Shown here one piece after another: positions 25,731 to 33,501 of a stretch of 64,000 nucleotides of DNA. Origin of the DNA: Streptomyces umbrinus (GTDB lineage: Bacteria; Actinomycetota; Actinomycetes; Streptomycetales; Streptomycetaceae); NCBI RefSeq assembly GCF_030817415.1, contig NZ_JAUSZI010000002.1, positions 7,502,001 through 7,566,000 of the forward strand, written 5' to 3'. The translations under genes were made by a program, and so were the position numbers. How positions within the stretch are numbered: position 1 is the first letter of the stretch; every line of letters begins with the position of its first letter. The notes beneath the pieces were generated by a model. It did not search any database, had not been told where the DNA came from, and was given only the letters and a program-made list of their open reading frames with translations.

Positions 25731-26905
25731 CGAACGGGCAGATCCAACTACCCAACGCAGACGGCGTGTTGCGCGCCTACACCCCCCGCACCGAACCACT
25801 GCCCCTCACCACCGGCGCCCCCTTCACCTCCCGTACGGTCTACTCGGCGGCGCACGTGGTCGCCGACCCGTACGCCGACACCACCCCCGACTCCCCGGCC
25901 GCCGTCGACTGGGACGCCACCCTCGCCTTCCGCCGCCATCTGTGGGCCCACGGGCTCGGCGTCGCGGAGGCGATGGACACCGCCCAGCGCGGGATGGGGC
26001 TCGACTGGGCGGGCGCGGCCGAGCTGATCCGCCGCTCGTCGGCCGAGGCCAAGGCGGTCGGCGGCCTGATCGCCTGCGGCGTCGGCACCGACCAGCTGCC
26101 GGTCACCGAGGTCGGCTACCCGTACAGCCTGGACGAGGTGCGGGCCGCGTACGAGGAGCAGCTGGCCCTCGTCGAGGAATCCGGCTCGCGGTCCATCCTC
26201 ATGGCCTCGCGGGCGCTGGCCGCCATCGCCAAGGGGCCCGAGGACTACCTGGAGGTCTACGGCCACCTGCTGCGCCAGGCCGCCGAGCCGGTGGTCCTGC
26301 ACTGGCTCGGCCCGATGTTCGACCCGGCGCTCGAAGGCTACTGGGGCAGCACCGACCTCGACGCCGCCACCAACACCTTCCTGGAGGTCATCGCCGCCCA
26401 CCCCGACAAGGTCGACGGCATCAAGGTCTCCCTCCTCGACGCCCAGCGCGAGATCGACCTGCGCCGCAAGCTCCCCGACGGGGTGCACTGCTACACCGGC
26501 GACGACTTCAACTACCCCGAGCTGATCGCGGGCGACGACCAGGGCTTCAGCCATGCCCTGCTCGGCATCTTCGACCCGCTGGGGCCCCTGGCCGCCGAGG
26601 CCGTACGGGTCCTCGACACCGGCAACACGGGCGGCTTCCGTGAACTCCTCGACCCCACCGTCGAGTTGTCCCGCCACCTCTTCCAGACCCCGACCCGCTT
26701 CTACAAGACGGGCGTGGTCTTCCTGGCCTGGCTCGCGGGCCACCAGGAGCACTTCACGATGGTCGGCGGCCTCCAGTCGTCCCGCTCGCTCCCGCACTTC
26801 GCCCGCGCGTACGAACTCGCCGACGGGCTGGGCCTGTTCCCGGACCCGGCCCTCGCGGAAGCACGCATGAAGAACCTGCTCTCTCTGTACGGAGTGGGAG
26901 TGTGA
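25727..26905 (+). CDS. DUF993 protein, dihydrodipicolinate synthase-like
   Basis: A 392-residue protein of the DUF993 family, a (beta/alpha)8 barrel related to dihydrodipicolinate synthase/N-acetylneuraminate lyase. Its GTG overlaps the previous gene's TGA, showing coupling. Segments such as VDGIKVSLLDAQRE (with the Lys that would form a Schiff base in this superfamily) and CYTGDDFNYPEL support an aldolase or dehydratase role on a keto-sugar. It sits between a dehydrogenase and an isomerase. The reaction is not known to me. Immediately downstream lies an orphan ribosome site and GTG (26904-26917) that once began the isomerase gene. Confidence 0.85.
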   Translation: MTNGQIQLPNADGVLRAYTPRTEPLPLTTGAPFTSRTVYSAAHVVADPYADTTPDSPAAVDWDATLAFRRHLWAHGLGVAEAMDTAQRGMGLDWAGAAELIRRSSAEAKAVGGLIACGVGTDQLPVTEVGYPYSLDEVRAAYEEQLALVEESGSRSILMASRALAAIAKGPEDYLEVYGHLLRQAAEPVVLHWLGPMFDPALEGYWGSTDLDAATNTFLEVIAAHPDKVDGIKVSLLDAQREIDLRRKLPDGVHCYTGDDFNYPELIAGDDQGFSHALLGIFDPLGPLAAEAVRVLDTGNTGGFRELLDPTVELSRHLFQTPTRFYKTGVVFLAWLAGHQEHFTMVGGLQSSRSLPHFARAYELADGLGLFPDPALAEARMKNLLSLYGVGV

Positions 26906-26926
26906 GGTGAACCAGTGAGCACGAGC
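26904..26926 (+). promoter_or_regulatory. Orphan ribosome site and start codon of the split isomerase gene
   Basis: GAGGTGA (26904-26910) followed four bases later by GTG (26915) and AGCACGAGC would read MSTS, after which the sequence departs into IS607. Joined to 29143 it gives MSTS-DLSRFSINQ in frame, close to the expected start of the isomerase family. Confidence 0.5.
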
Positions 26927-27060
26927 CGTTGCTTCGAGTCTCAGCGACTCTCAGCATTCCGGGCGTTTCCGCACGGAAGGTTCGTGACGGTGTCACCAGA
27001 GCGCGAGTTGCTCGCGCCTGGTGTCCTGTCGACGATCTCTCGTTTCCGTCCCCTGGCGGG
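26927..27060 (-). ncRNA. Candidate TnpB-associated omega RNA (IS607 right end)
   Basis: In TnpB elements the guide RNA scaffold is made from the 3' end of tnpB through the element's right end, with the guide read from flanking DNA. Here that would span the last codons of tnpB and 26992-26927 (minus strand), ending after the hairpin at 26937-26951; the guide would start at 26926 and run into the DUF993 gene's end. Position follows from the family rule, not from a fold. Confidence 0.35.
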
Positions 27061-28489
27061 GTGTTGCGCCAGCCGCCCGCGTGCCCGTCCCCTTGCGGGT
27101 TCGGGCGGTGCGGGTCTTCTGCTTGGCTCCACGAGGCTTCGGCACCACCATCAGGGTGGGGCCCGGGTCTCCGGCCACTCCGGTACCCGTCTTACGGTTG
27201 GCCGCCGCGAGGGCGGCCAGGTTGTGGCCTGCGTTCGCGTCCCGGTCCAGGACGAGTCCGCAGGCGTCGCACTCGAAGACACGCACGCCGAGGGGCAGCT
27301 TGGTTTTCACCACACCGCAGCGGGAGCAGGTCTTCGAGGAGGGCATCCAGCGGTCGGCGACGATCAGGCGTTCACCGTGGCGCTGGGTCTTGTAGGTGAG
27401 CTGGTGCCGCAGTTCCCCGAACGCCGCGTCGGAGATTCGGCGGGACAGACGCCGGTTGCGGACCATGCCTTTGACGTTGAGGTCCTCGACCACGACGGTG
27501 CCGTACTCGGCGGGGATACGCGCGGTGGCCTGGTGGAGATGGTTTTCCCGCAGGTTCGCCACCCGGTGGTGCACCCGGTTGCGGACCGCGTTGGCTTTCT
27601 CCCAGCGGTGGGACGGGGCCTGTCCGGTGCGCCGGTCCGGGCCGCGTCGGCGGGAGACGGTCCGGGAGGCCTTCCGGAGCTGTGTGAGGGCCTGGTCGAA
27701 GTGCTTGGGGTTCGCGACTTCGCGGACTTCGCCGGCCGAGTCCGCCGTGACGAGGAGGGTCTTCACGCCGAGGTCGATCCCGACTGCCGTGCCGGGCCGG
27801 GTGGCAGGGGTGATGGTGTGGCGTTCCTCGGTCTGCAGGACCGCGAACCAGCGGCCCCGCTCGAACCGCACCGTCACCGACAGAATCCGCATCCCGCCTT
27901 CGGTGATCGCGTCTACGAGAGGCTGGACGTCCTCGTGGAGGCGGATCCGGCCGAGGCGGGGCAGGACGATATGCCGCCGGTCATCGAGGCGGATGGTGCC
28001 GGTGGTGAACTTGCACGCCGGACGAGACTTCCGCTTCGGCTTGAAACGGGGCCTGCCCACCCGGGCGCCCTTGCGCTCGCCACGCCGGGACTTGGCGTAG
28101 TTGTCGAACGCGGCGGCAGCGTTCGCGAGGCCGGTGTTGTAGGCCTCCTTCGAGTTCTGCGCCCACCACTCCCGCAGGAACGGGTCGGTGTGTTTGGCAT
28201 CGTTGAACGCCTTCCGCAACGACGGCAGCGACCATGACCGCCACGGAACGCGCTCTGCCTCGGGGACGCCGTAGGTCTCCTCCGCTGCGCGCTGCGACCA
28301 ACTCGCCAGTACATACCGCACCGCCCAGTTGTAGGCGACCCGCGCCGCCCCGCAATGCGAGGCCAGGGCCTGCAGGGCGGACGCGTTGGGGTCGAGGGCG
28401 AGCCTGTGGCCCACGACGTGAAAGCCGGGCCGCGCCTCGAACCCCCGGCGCTTCTTCTTCTCGCTCCCGGCAGGCTCCACCCCGCTCAC
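26993..28489 (-). CDS. tnpB: TnpB, RNA-guided nuclease of the IS607 element
   Basis: A 498-residue TnpB. The split RuvC site is complete: Asp239 in VGIDLGVKT, Glu335 in VVVEDLNV and Asp417 in LDRDANAGHN. A zinc ribbon (Cys388, Cys391, Cys407, Cys410) lies between the last two motifs. TnpB proteins cut DNA at sites given by an omega RNA from the element's right end and so keep the element in place. The GTG start at 28489 overlaps the tnpA stop (GTGA), giving coupling. The C-terminal ~65 residues are basic and low in complexity, longer than usual. All catalytic residues are present, so it is predicted to be active. Confidence 0.9.
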   Translation of the reverse strand: MSGVEPAGSEKKKRRGFEARPGFHVVGHRLALDPNASALQALASHCGAARVAYNWAVRYVLASWSQRAAEETYGVPEAERVPWRSWSLPSLRKAFNDAKHTDPFLREWWAQNSKEAYNTGLANAAAAFDNYAKSRRGERKGARVGRPRFKPKRKSRPACKFTTGTIRLDDRRHIVLPRLGRIRLHEDVQPLVDAITEGGMRILSVTVRFERGRWFAVLQTEERHTITPATRPGTAVGIDLGVKTLLVTADSAGEVREVANPKHFDQALTQLRKASRTVSRRRGPDRRTGQAPSHRWEKANAVRNRVHHRVANLRENHLHQATARIPAEYGTVVVEDLNVKGMVRNRRLSRRISDAAFGELRHQLTYKTQRHGERLIVADRWMPSSKTCSRCGVVKTKLPLGVRVFECDACGLVLDRDANAGHNLAALAAANRKTGTGVAGDPGPTLMVVPKPRGAKQKTRTARTRKGTGTRAAGATPRQGTETRDRRQDTRREQLALW

Positions 28490-29070
28490 CCGGTCGTCTC
28501 CGCCGCCGGGGCGGTGGCCTCGGCGATAGCGCGTGCCGCCCGGTTCTTCGCCGCCCGCTGCCCATACAGCCGGGCACACATCGAGGTGAGGACTTCGGTG
28601 ATGTCCCGAACCAGGTCGCTGGTCGTCTCCTGCGGGTCGAGCACCACCAGGCGCCGGCCAGAAGCCGACAGTGCCGATTCCAGATGCTCGACGCCGAAGC
28701 GGGCCAGCCGGTCGCGATGCTCCACGACGATGACGGTAACGGCCGGGTCCGACAGGACACGGTGCAGCTTCCGCCGCTTCCCTTCCAATCCCGACCCGAC
28801 TTCGGTCACAACCTCGGCAACGGCGAGCCCCAGCCCGCCTGCTCCTTGAACAACACGGGAGACCTGCCGGTCGAGATCCATCTTCTGGTCGCCGGTCGAG
28901 ACACGGCAGTACGCCACCGTCCGCCCAGCGACCTCGGGAGTGGACTCTTCGACCAGCCACATACCGGACGGCGTCTGCGCAACAGGGACCGGCATACGGC
29001 CCTCCTTCGCCCAGCTCCACGCGGTCTGGTAGTGCACGCCGTTGCGCGCCGCCCACTCGGAAAGCTTCAC
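28486..29070 (-). CDS. tnpA: IS607 serine recombinase TnpA
   Basis: A 194-residue transposase of the IS607 type: an N-terminal MerR-like DNA-binding domain (MKLSEWAARNGVHYQTAW, residues 1-40) and a small serine-resolvase catalytic domain with Ser58 in YCRVSTGDQ and the Arg pair in EHRDRLARFG. It moves the element by a non-duplicating serine recombination. It appears intact and lies upstream of tnpB in the same operon. It points into the upstream operon, against the direction of the isomerase gene. Confidence 0.92.
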   Translation of the reverse strand: MKLSEWAARNGVHYQTAWSWAKEGRMPVPVAQTPSGMWLVEESTPEVAGRTVAYCRVSTGDQKMDLDRQVSRVVQGAGGLGLAVAEVVTEVGSGLEGKRRKLHRVLSDPAVTVIVVEHRDRLARFGVEHLESALSASGRRLVVLDPQETTSDLVRDITEVLTSMCARLYGQRAAKNRAARAIAEATAPAAETTG

Positions 29071-29109
29071 GCAATCAGGATAAAAGCTGATGAAGGCAGA
29101 TAACTACTG

Positions 29110-29967
29110 ATGAAAAATGCGACTGTTGTTCACCCCCTCGGCGACCTCTCCCGTTTCAGCATCAACCAGATGACGGTCAAGCAGCTTTCGATGCCCGAAC
29201 TGGTCGGGGCCTGCCTGGAGTTGGGCGTACCGGGCGTCGGCCTGTGGCGTGCACCGGTCCAGACGTACGGCCTGGAGGAGACGGCCAAGCTGGTCCGCGA
29301 CGCAGGTCTGGACGTCACCACCCTCTGCCGCGGCGGCTTCTTCACGGCCATCGACCCGGCCGAACGCGCCGAGGCCCTGGCCGACAACCGCCGCGCCATC
29401 GACGAGGCGGCCACCCTGGGCACGGACACGCTCGTCCTCGTCTCGGGCGGCCTCCCCGCGGGCTCGAAGGATCTCCACGGCGCGCGGGAGCGCATCGCGG
29501 ACGCGCTGGGGGAGTTGGGCCCGTACGCGGCCGCCAACGGTGTCCGGCTGGCCATCGAGCCGCTGCACCCGATGTACGCCTCCGACCGCTGTGTGGTCTC
29601 GACCCTCACCCAGGCCCTCGACCTGGCGGAACGCTTCCCCGCGAACCAGGTCGGCGTCGCGGTCGACACGTACCACATCTGGTGGGACGACCAGGCCCCC
29701 GCACAGATCGCCCGCGCGGGTGCCGGCGACCGCATCCACACCTTCCAACTCGCCGACTGGACAACCCCGTTGCCTGAGGGCGTCCTGAACGGCCGGGGTC
29801 AGATCGGCGACGGCTCGATCGACATGCGCGAGTGGAAGGCGTACGTCGAGGCGGCCGGCTACACCGGCCCGATCGAGGTCGAACTGTTCAACGACGGGCT
29901 GTGGGCGAGGGACGGCCGCGAGGTCCTCGCCGAGACGGCGGCACGGTTCGTGGAACACGCGGCCTGA
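29110..29967 (+). CDS. Sugar phosphate isomerase/epimerase, 5' end altered by IS607
   Basis: A TIM-barrel sugar isomerase/epimerase (AP2 Ec fold), 285 residues as read. Family features include LSRFSINQMTV near the start, TLCRGGFFT, AIEPLHPMYASDRC (metal ligand region), VAVDTYHIWWD and PIEVELFND. The present ATG (29110) adds about 11 residues (MKNATVVHPLG) that seem to come from the end of the IS607 element, since the family normally begins at or just before LSRF. It has only a weak ribosome site (AAGG 13 bases away). The original start lies at 26915, 2.2 kb upstream. Expression from the present ATG is doubtful. It belonged to the dehydrogenase-DUF993 operon. Confidence 0.8.
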   Translation: MKNATVVHPLGDLSRFSINQMTVKQLSMPELVGACLELGVPGVGLWRAPVQTYGLEETAKLVRDAGLDVTTLCRGGFFTAIDPAERAEALADNRRAIDEAATLGTDTLVLVSGGLPAGSKDLHGARERIADALGELGPYAAANGVRLAIEPLHPMYASDRCVVSTLTQALDLAERFPANQVGVAVDTYHIWWDDQAPAQIARAGAGDRIHTFQLADWTTPLPEGVLNGRGQIGDGSIDMREWKAYVEAAGYTGPIEVELFNDGLWARDGREVLAETAARFVEHAA

Positions 29968-29999
29968 GGAACGGCCGTACCGTTCCATACGCCCCGGAC

Positions 30000-30050
30000 C
30001 GCGGACGTCGGTCCGCCCGTGACCCCGTCACAGGCGGACCGACGTCCGCG
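30000..30050. terminator. Perfect 18-bp hairpin between convergent genes
   Basis: CGCGGACGTCGGTCCGCC (30000-30017) pairs perfectly with 30033-30050 around a 15-base loop. It ends the isomerase operon and its loop holds the stop codon of the convergent HTH gene, so it can work in both directions. Confidence 0.7.
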
Positions 30051-30537
30051 TCTCGTGCACCTCTTCGTCGTCGGTGAAGACACCGGACGCCGACGCCCCG
30101 CCGAGGAGCGCGGTGACTAGCGCAGCCGCAGCGACGAGGGTCCAACGCGCGCGCCAGGGCCTGGTGCGCGCCGGTGCGGTGTTCAAGGGCGTGGCGACCA
30201 CAGGCACGGACGCAGGTGTGGCGTCCACAGGCACCGGCACAGGCACAAGCGCAGGCGGCGGCCCGCACGCGATGCCGGTGCGCGCGTCCAGCCACGCCTC
30301 CGCCTCGGCGCCCCGAATCCCGCATGCCGCGACGAACGCGGCGACCAACTCCTCGCGGGGCAGCCGTTCCCGGCCGAGCATGGTCGCCGCCGTGGAGTAC
30401 GGCAGGGAGTGGCCCGCCTCCGCCGCCCGGCGTTCCAGCCGGCGATAGCTGAGGCCCGACCACGCCTTGAGGCGCCGCAGTGCCGCCACGAAGGCGGCCG
30501 CGTCGGTGTCCGGCGGGATGGGCGGTGCGGTGGGCAT
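30028..30537 (-). CDS. HTH protein with a C-terminal membrane anchor
   Basis: A 169-residue protein: an N-terminal helix-turn-helix of the XRE type (FVAALRRLKAWSGLSYRRLERRA), a proline-rich linker with a VPVPV repeat, and one membrane span near residues 132-152 (WTLVAAAALVTALLGGA) followed by a short outer tail. Such membrane-tethered HTH proteins are common in Streptomyces and their role is mostly unknown. The ATG at 30537 has AGGGGG upstream. Its stop lies in the loop of the shared terminator. Confidence 0.75.
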   Translation of the reverse strand: MPTAPPIPPDTDAAAFVAALRRLKAWSGLSYRRLERRAAEAGHSLPYSTAATMLGRERLPREELVAAFVAACGIRGAEAEAWLDARTGIACGPPPALVPVPVPVDATPASVPVVATPLNTAPARTRPWRARWTLVAAAALVTALLGGASASGVFTDDEEVHETRTSVRL

Positions 30538-30667
30538 GACGGTGGTCCCCCTGGTGAGCTGGACGTACACGGGTTCGCACAAGCTCGAACACCCTGACAG
30601 CTTGAGGAACGGCGACGGCGGCGGTCAACCTCGGTGCGGATTCCCGATGTTGGAGGTCATAGGTCAT

Positions 30668-31858
30668 ATGGGTCTGCCCCGCTGCCGCCGTACCGCCGTC
30701 GCCGTCACCGCCCTGGCGACCCTGCTGACGCTGGGTGCCTGCGCCGAAGAACGCGCCGCCGGGCCAGGCAAGGAGCGCGCCAAAGTGCCTGCCAAGGAGC
30801 GGCCGGCCGCCGGGTCCGCCGCGAAGGCGCGCGACGGGGAGTCGGTCGCCGACTTCCTGCGCCGGACCATTCCCGCCGGTCCCGGCGGGACCGTGATCGC
30901 CGCACGCGGCGACGAACTCGCGTACTGCGGAGGCTTCGGGACGGCGGACCGCGCGGCCGGTACCCCCGCGAGCTGCCGCACGGTCTACGACGTCATGTCG
31001 ATCACGAAGCAGTTCACCGCCGCCGCGATCCTGAAGCTGGAGGTGATGGGCCGGCTGCGGGTGAGCGACCGGATCAGCCGGTTCCTCGGCCCGGTCCCCG
31101 AGGACAAACAGGACATCACCATCGAGCAGTTGCTCACGCACACATCGGGCCTGGTCGAGGGGCTCGGCGACGACTACGACCCCGTCTCCCGCGACGAGAT
31201 GGTGCGCCAGGCCCTGGCGTCGAAGCCGCAGTCGGCCCCGGGGAAGGAGTTCCACTACTCCAACACCGGCTACAGCCTGCTCGCCGCGATCGTCGAGAAG
31301 GCGTCCGGGGAGGGCTACGAGCCGTTCCTCGCCCGGCAGCTGTTCGGTCCGGCGGGGATGGAGCGGACCGGATACGTACTGCCCCGGTGGCCGCGGCACC
31401 TGGTCGCGGTGGAGTACGACAGCAAGGGGCGCAGCAAGGGCAGGCCCCTCGACCATCCCTGGGCCGCCGACGGGCCGTACTGGAACCTGCGCGGCAACGG
31501 CGGAATGCTCTCCACCGCCGAGGACATGTTCCGCTGGCACCGGGCCCTCTCGGGTGACGCGGTCCTGCCGGAGCGGGCCAGGCAGAAGCTGTTCGCGCCC
31601 CGCGTGCGGGTGCCCGACTCCGACGAGGGCTGGTACGGATACGGCTGGGCCGTCCGAGAGAGCCCCGAAGGGCGCGTCGTGTGGCACGACGGGGGCAACG
31701 ACTGGTCGCTGGCGGTCCTCACGAGGTCGCTGCGCGACGGCGTCCTCGTGTACTGGGTGAGCAACCACGCCTACCAGGACGGCAAGTGGAACCTCGAGGA
31801 CCAGGCGGAGAAGCTGACCCTGGGCATCGCCGACCGGGTCCGCGCCGAGGGCGACTGA
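30668..31858 (+). CDS. Serine hydrolase lipoprotein (beta-lactamase/class C fold)
   Basis: A 396-residue lipoprotein with the lipobox LGAC at about residue 24, followed by a charged linker. The enzymatic part is a beta-lactamase-related (class C/DD-peptidase-like) domain: nucleophile SITK, Tyr in FHYSNTGY, and the third motif probably VWHDGGND. Substrates of such enzymes range from D-peptides to esters; nothing in the context narrows it. Start chosen at 30668, giving a proper signal peptide; other ATGs at 30648 and 30659 (different frame) are possible. It is divergent from the HTH membrane protein, 130 bases apart. Confidence 0.85.
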   Translation: MGLPRCRRTAVAVTALATLLTLGACAEERAAGPGKERAKVPAKERPAAGSAAKARDGESVADFLRRTIPAGPGGTVIAARGDELAYCGGFGTADRAAGTPASCRTVYDVMSITKQFTAAAILKLEVMGRLRVSDRISRFLGPVPEDKQDITIEQLLTHTSGLVEGLGDDYDPVSRDEMVRQALASKPQSAPGKEFHYSNTGYSLLAAIVEKASGEGYEPFLARQLFGPAGMERTGYVLPRWPRHLVAVEYDSKGRSKGRPLDHPWAADGPYWNLRGNGGMLSTAEDMFRWHRALSGDAVLPERARQKLFAPRVRVPDSDEGWYGYGWAVRESPEGRVVWHDGGNDWSLAVLTRSLRDGVLVYWVSNHAYQDGKWNLEDQAEKLTLGIADRVRAEGD

Positions 31859-32043
31859 GGCAGCGACCGTCTCCGGCGGGACCGGCGCCGACGGGCCTCG
31901 CATCAGCCCCCTCGTCGGACCTCAAAAAAATCTCAAGAGACCGTGCAACCCTCCCCGCACTCCGTGGGTCGTACTTGGCATCAGGACTTCTGGAGGGGGA
32001 TCCGGGGGGATCGCGGGGGTTCTGGTTTTGGGGGAGGGGAAAC

Positions 32044-32077
32044 CGAGGGGGCCCGGTCGACGGACCGGGCCCCCTCG
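32044..32077. terminator. 15-bp perfect hairpin terminator
   Basis: CGAGGGGGCCCGGTC and its complement flank a GACG loop. It lies between the convergent serine hydrolase and rbsD genes, and is followed by a tandem 15-base direct repeat (tcgaagcttgtccgg at about 32075-32105). The rest of the gap (31859-32132) holds no gene that I can see. Confidence 0.7.
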
Positions 32078-32132
32078 AAGCTTGTCCGGCTCGAAGCTTG
32101 TCCGGGCACTCATGCCCAGGGCTCACCGGGGC

Positions 32133-32525
32133 CTAGAAGAAGACCCCGCAGTGCAGCAGCACATTCGCGTACGGGCGGGCCTCGCCGGTCCGCACGATCA
32201 GGCGGGCGTTCGCCGAGAGGATCTTCAGGTCCTCGTGGGAGACATGGGTCAGCGCGTAGGGGAAGCGGTGGGCCAGCAGCGCGGACGCCTCCGGGTTCGC
32301 CTCCCGTACCTCCTTCGCCGCCGTGGCACTCTCCACGACCAGTTCCTCCAGCAGGCCCTCCAGGACCTCCTCGAAGGACGGGACGCCCGCGCGGAAGGCG
32401 AGGTCCACCACCCTCGGCCCGGCCGGGATGGGCATGCCCGCGTCGCAGATCAGTACGCCGTCGCCGTGACCCAGCTCGGCTATCGCACCCGCGAGGTGAC
32501 GGTTCAGGATTCCGGCCTTCTTCAC
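32133..32525 (-). CDS. rbsD: D-ribose pyranase RbsD
   Basis: A 130-residue homologue of RbsD, which interconverts beta-pyranose and beta-furanose forms of D-ribose so that ribokinase can use it. The conserved opening MKKAGILNRHLAGAIAEL with the catalytic His in GHGD, the middle IPAGPRVVDLAFRAGVPSF and the C-terminal Tyr/Asn segment RPYANVLLHCGV are all present and full length. It starts with GTG, overlapping the rbsK stop by four bases (GTGA), so both are cotranslated. It ends the rbs operon. Confidence 0.94.
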   Translation of the reverse strand: MKKAGILNRHLAGAIAELGHGDGVLICDAGMPIPAGPRVVDLAFRAGVPSFEEVLEGLLEELVVESATAAKEVREANPEASALLAHRFPYALTHVSHEDLKILSANARLIVRTGEARPYANVLLHCGVFF

Positions 32526-33421
32526 AGTGCGGCAACCTCTTCGGCGGTGGGGAAGGACGCCTGAGCGCCCTCACGGGTGACGGCGACGGCGCCCACGCGG
32601 GCCGCGTACGCCGCCGAGTCCGCGAGGGACTCCCCGGCGCCGAGGCGCCAGGCCAGCGCCGCGGTGAACGAGTCGCCCGCGCCAGTCGTGTCCACGGCGT
32701 TCACCTTCACGGACGGCACCCGGGCCGTGCCGGAGGCGTCGGCGACCAGCGCGCCCTCCTCGCCCAGGGTGACGACCACCGAGCGCGGACCGAGCGCGAG
32801 GAGCGCCTCGGCCCACTGCTCGGGCGTGTCGCCCGCGTCGGCGCCGAGCACCACCCGCGCCTCGTGCTCGTTCACGATCAGCGGATCGCAGGCCGCGAGC
32901 ACCTCCTCGGGCAACTCCCGGGGCGGGGACGGGTTCAGTACGAATCGGGTGCCGGACGGCAGACCGCGTACGACCTCCACGACCGTCTCCAGCGGGATCT
33001 CCAGCTGGGCCGAGACCACCCGGGAGGCCGCGAGCAGGGCCGAGGCCGCGTGGACGTCGGCCGGGGTGAGGCGGCCGTTCGCGCCGGGCGACACGACGAT
33101 GCTGTTGTCGCCGGACGGGTCCACCGTGATCAGCGCGACCCCGGTGGGCGCCCCGCCGGCGAGGACCCCGGCCGTGTCGACCCCGGCCGCCCGCTGCGAG
33201 TCGAGCAGCAGCCGGCCGTGCGCGTCGTCGCCGACCCGGGCCAGCAGACCCGTACGCGCCCCGAGCCGGGCGGCGGCGACCGCCTGGTTGGCGCCCTTGC
33301 CGCCCGGGTGGAGGGCCAGGTCGGAGCCGAGGACGGTCTCCCCGGCGCCCGGCCGCCGCTCGACACCGATGACGAGGTCGGCGTTGGCCGATCCCACGAC
33401 CAGCAGGTCGTAGTCGTACAT
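32522..33421 (-). CDS. rbsK: Ribokinase RbsK
   Basis: A 299-residue PfkB-family kinase that phosphorylates D-ribose at O5 before the pentose phosphate pathway. Signatures: HPGGKGANQAVAAARLG (N-terminal PfkB motif) and the C-terminal DTTGAGDSFTAALA with the catalytic Asp. The ATG at 33421 fits. It is separated from the rbsC-rbsB gene upstream by 80 bases containing a hairpin. The gene looks intact even though the transporter upstream is damaged. Confidence 0.94.
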   Translation of the reverse strand: MYDYDLLVVGSANADLVIGVERRPGAGETVLGSDLALHPGGKGANQAVAAARLGARTGLLARVGDDAHGRLLLDSQRAAGVDTAGVLAGGAPTGVALITVDPSGDNSIVVSPGANGRLTPADVHAASALLAASRVVSAQLEIPLETVVEVVRGLPSGTRFVLNPSPPRELPEEVLAACDPLIVNEHEARVVLGADAGDTPEQWAEALLALGPRSVVVTLGEEGALVADASGTARVPSVKVNAVDTTGAGDSFTAALAWRLGAGESLADSAAYAARVGAVAVTREGAQASFPTAEEVAAL

Positions 33422-33454
33422 GAACAGTCTCCCTGTGGGGGTGAGTTGAGGGCG

Positions 33455-33480
33455 GGGTGGACGGCAGCCGCCGTCCACCC
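33455..33480 (-). terminator. Intercistronic hairpin between rbsC-rbsB and rbsK
   Basis: GGGTGGACGGC and its exact complement with a four-base loop. It lies between the transporter gene and rbsK, a position where partial termination or transcript processing often lowers expression of the second gene or protects the first transcript. Confidence 0.5.
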
Positions 33481-33501
33481 GCCCCTCGACATCGGTCGGG
33501 G

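Larger units (their letters stand above)
26927..29142 (-). mobile_element. IS607-type element carrying tnpA and tnpB
   Basis: Contains an IS607 serine recombinase gene and a tnpB gene with overlapping start and stop. Boundaries are inferred: GC at 26925-26926 and GC at 29141-29142 flank the insert, and deleting between them restores the isomerase gene in frame. IS607 elements leave no target duplication and insert at short cores, so this cannot be proved from one copy. A small hairpin, GAGTCTCAGCGACTC (26937-26951), sits just inside the end next to tnpB. Confidence 0.6.

Noticed and set aside
30028..30050. CRISPR array or other spaced repeats in the hairpin-rich gaps
   Set aside because: The repeats are single palindromes or dispersed units with no regular spacers, and there are no cas genes in the window.
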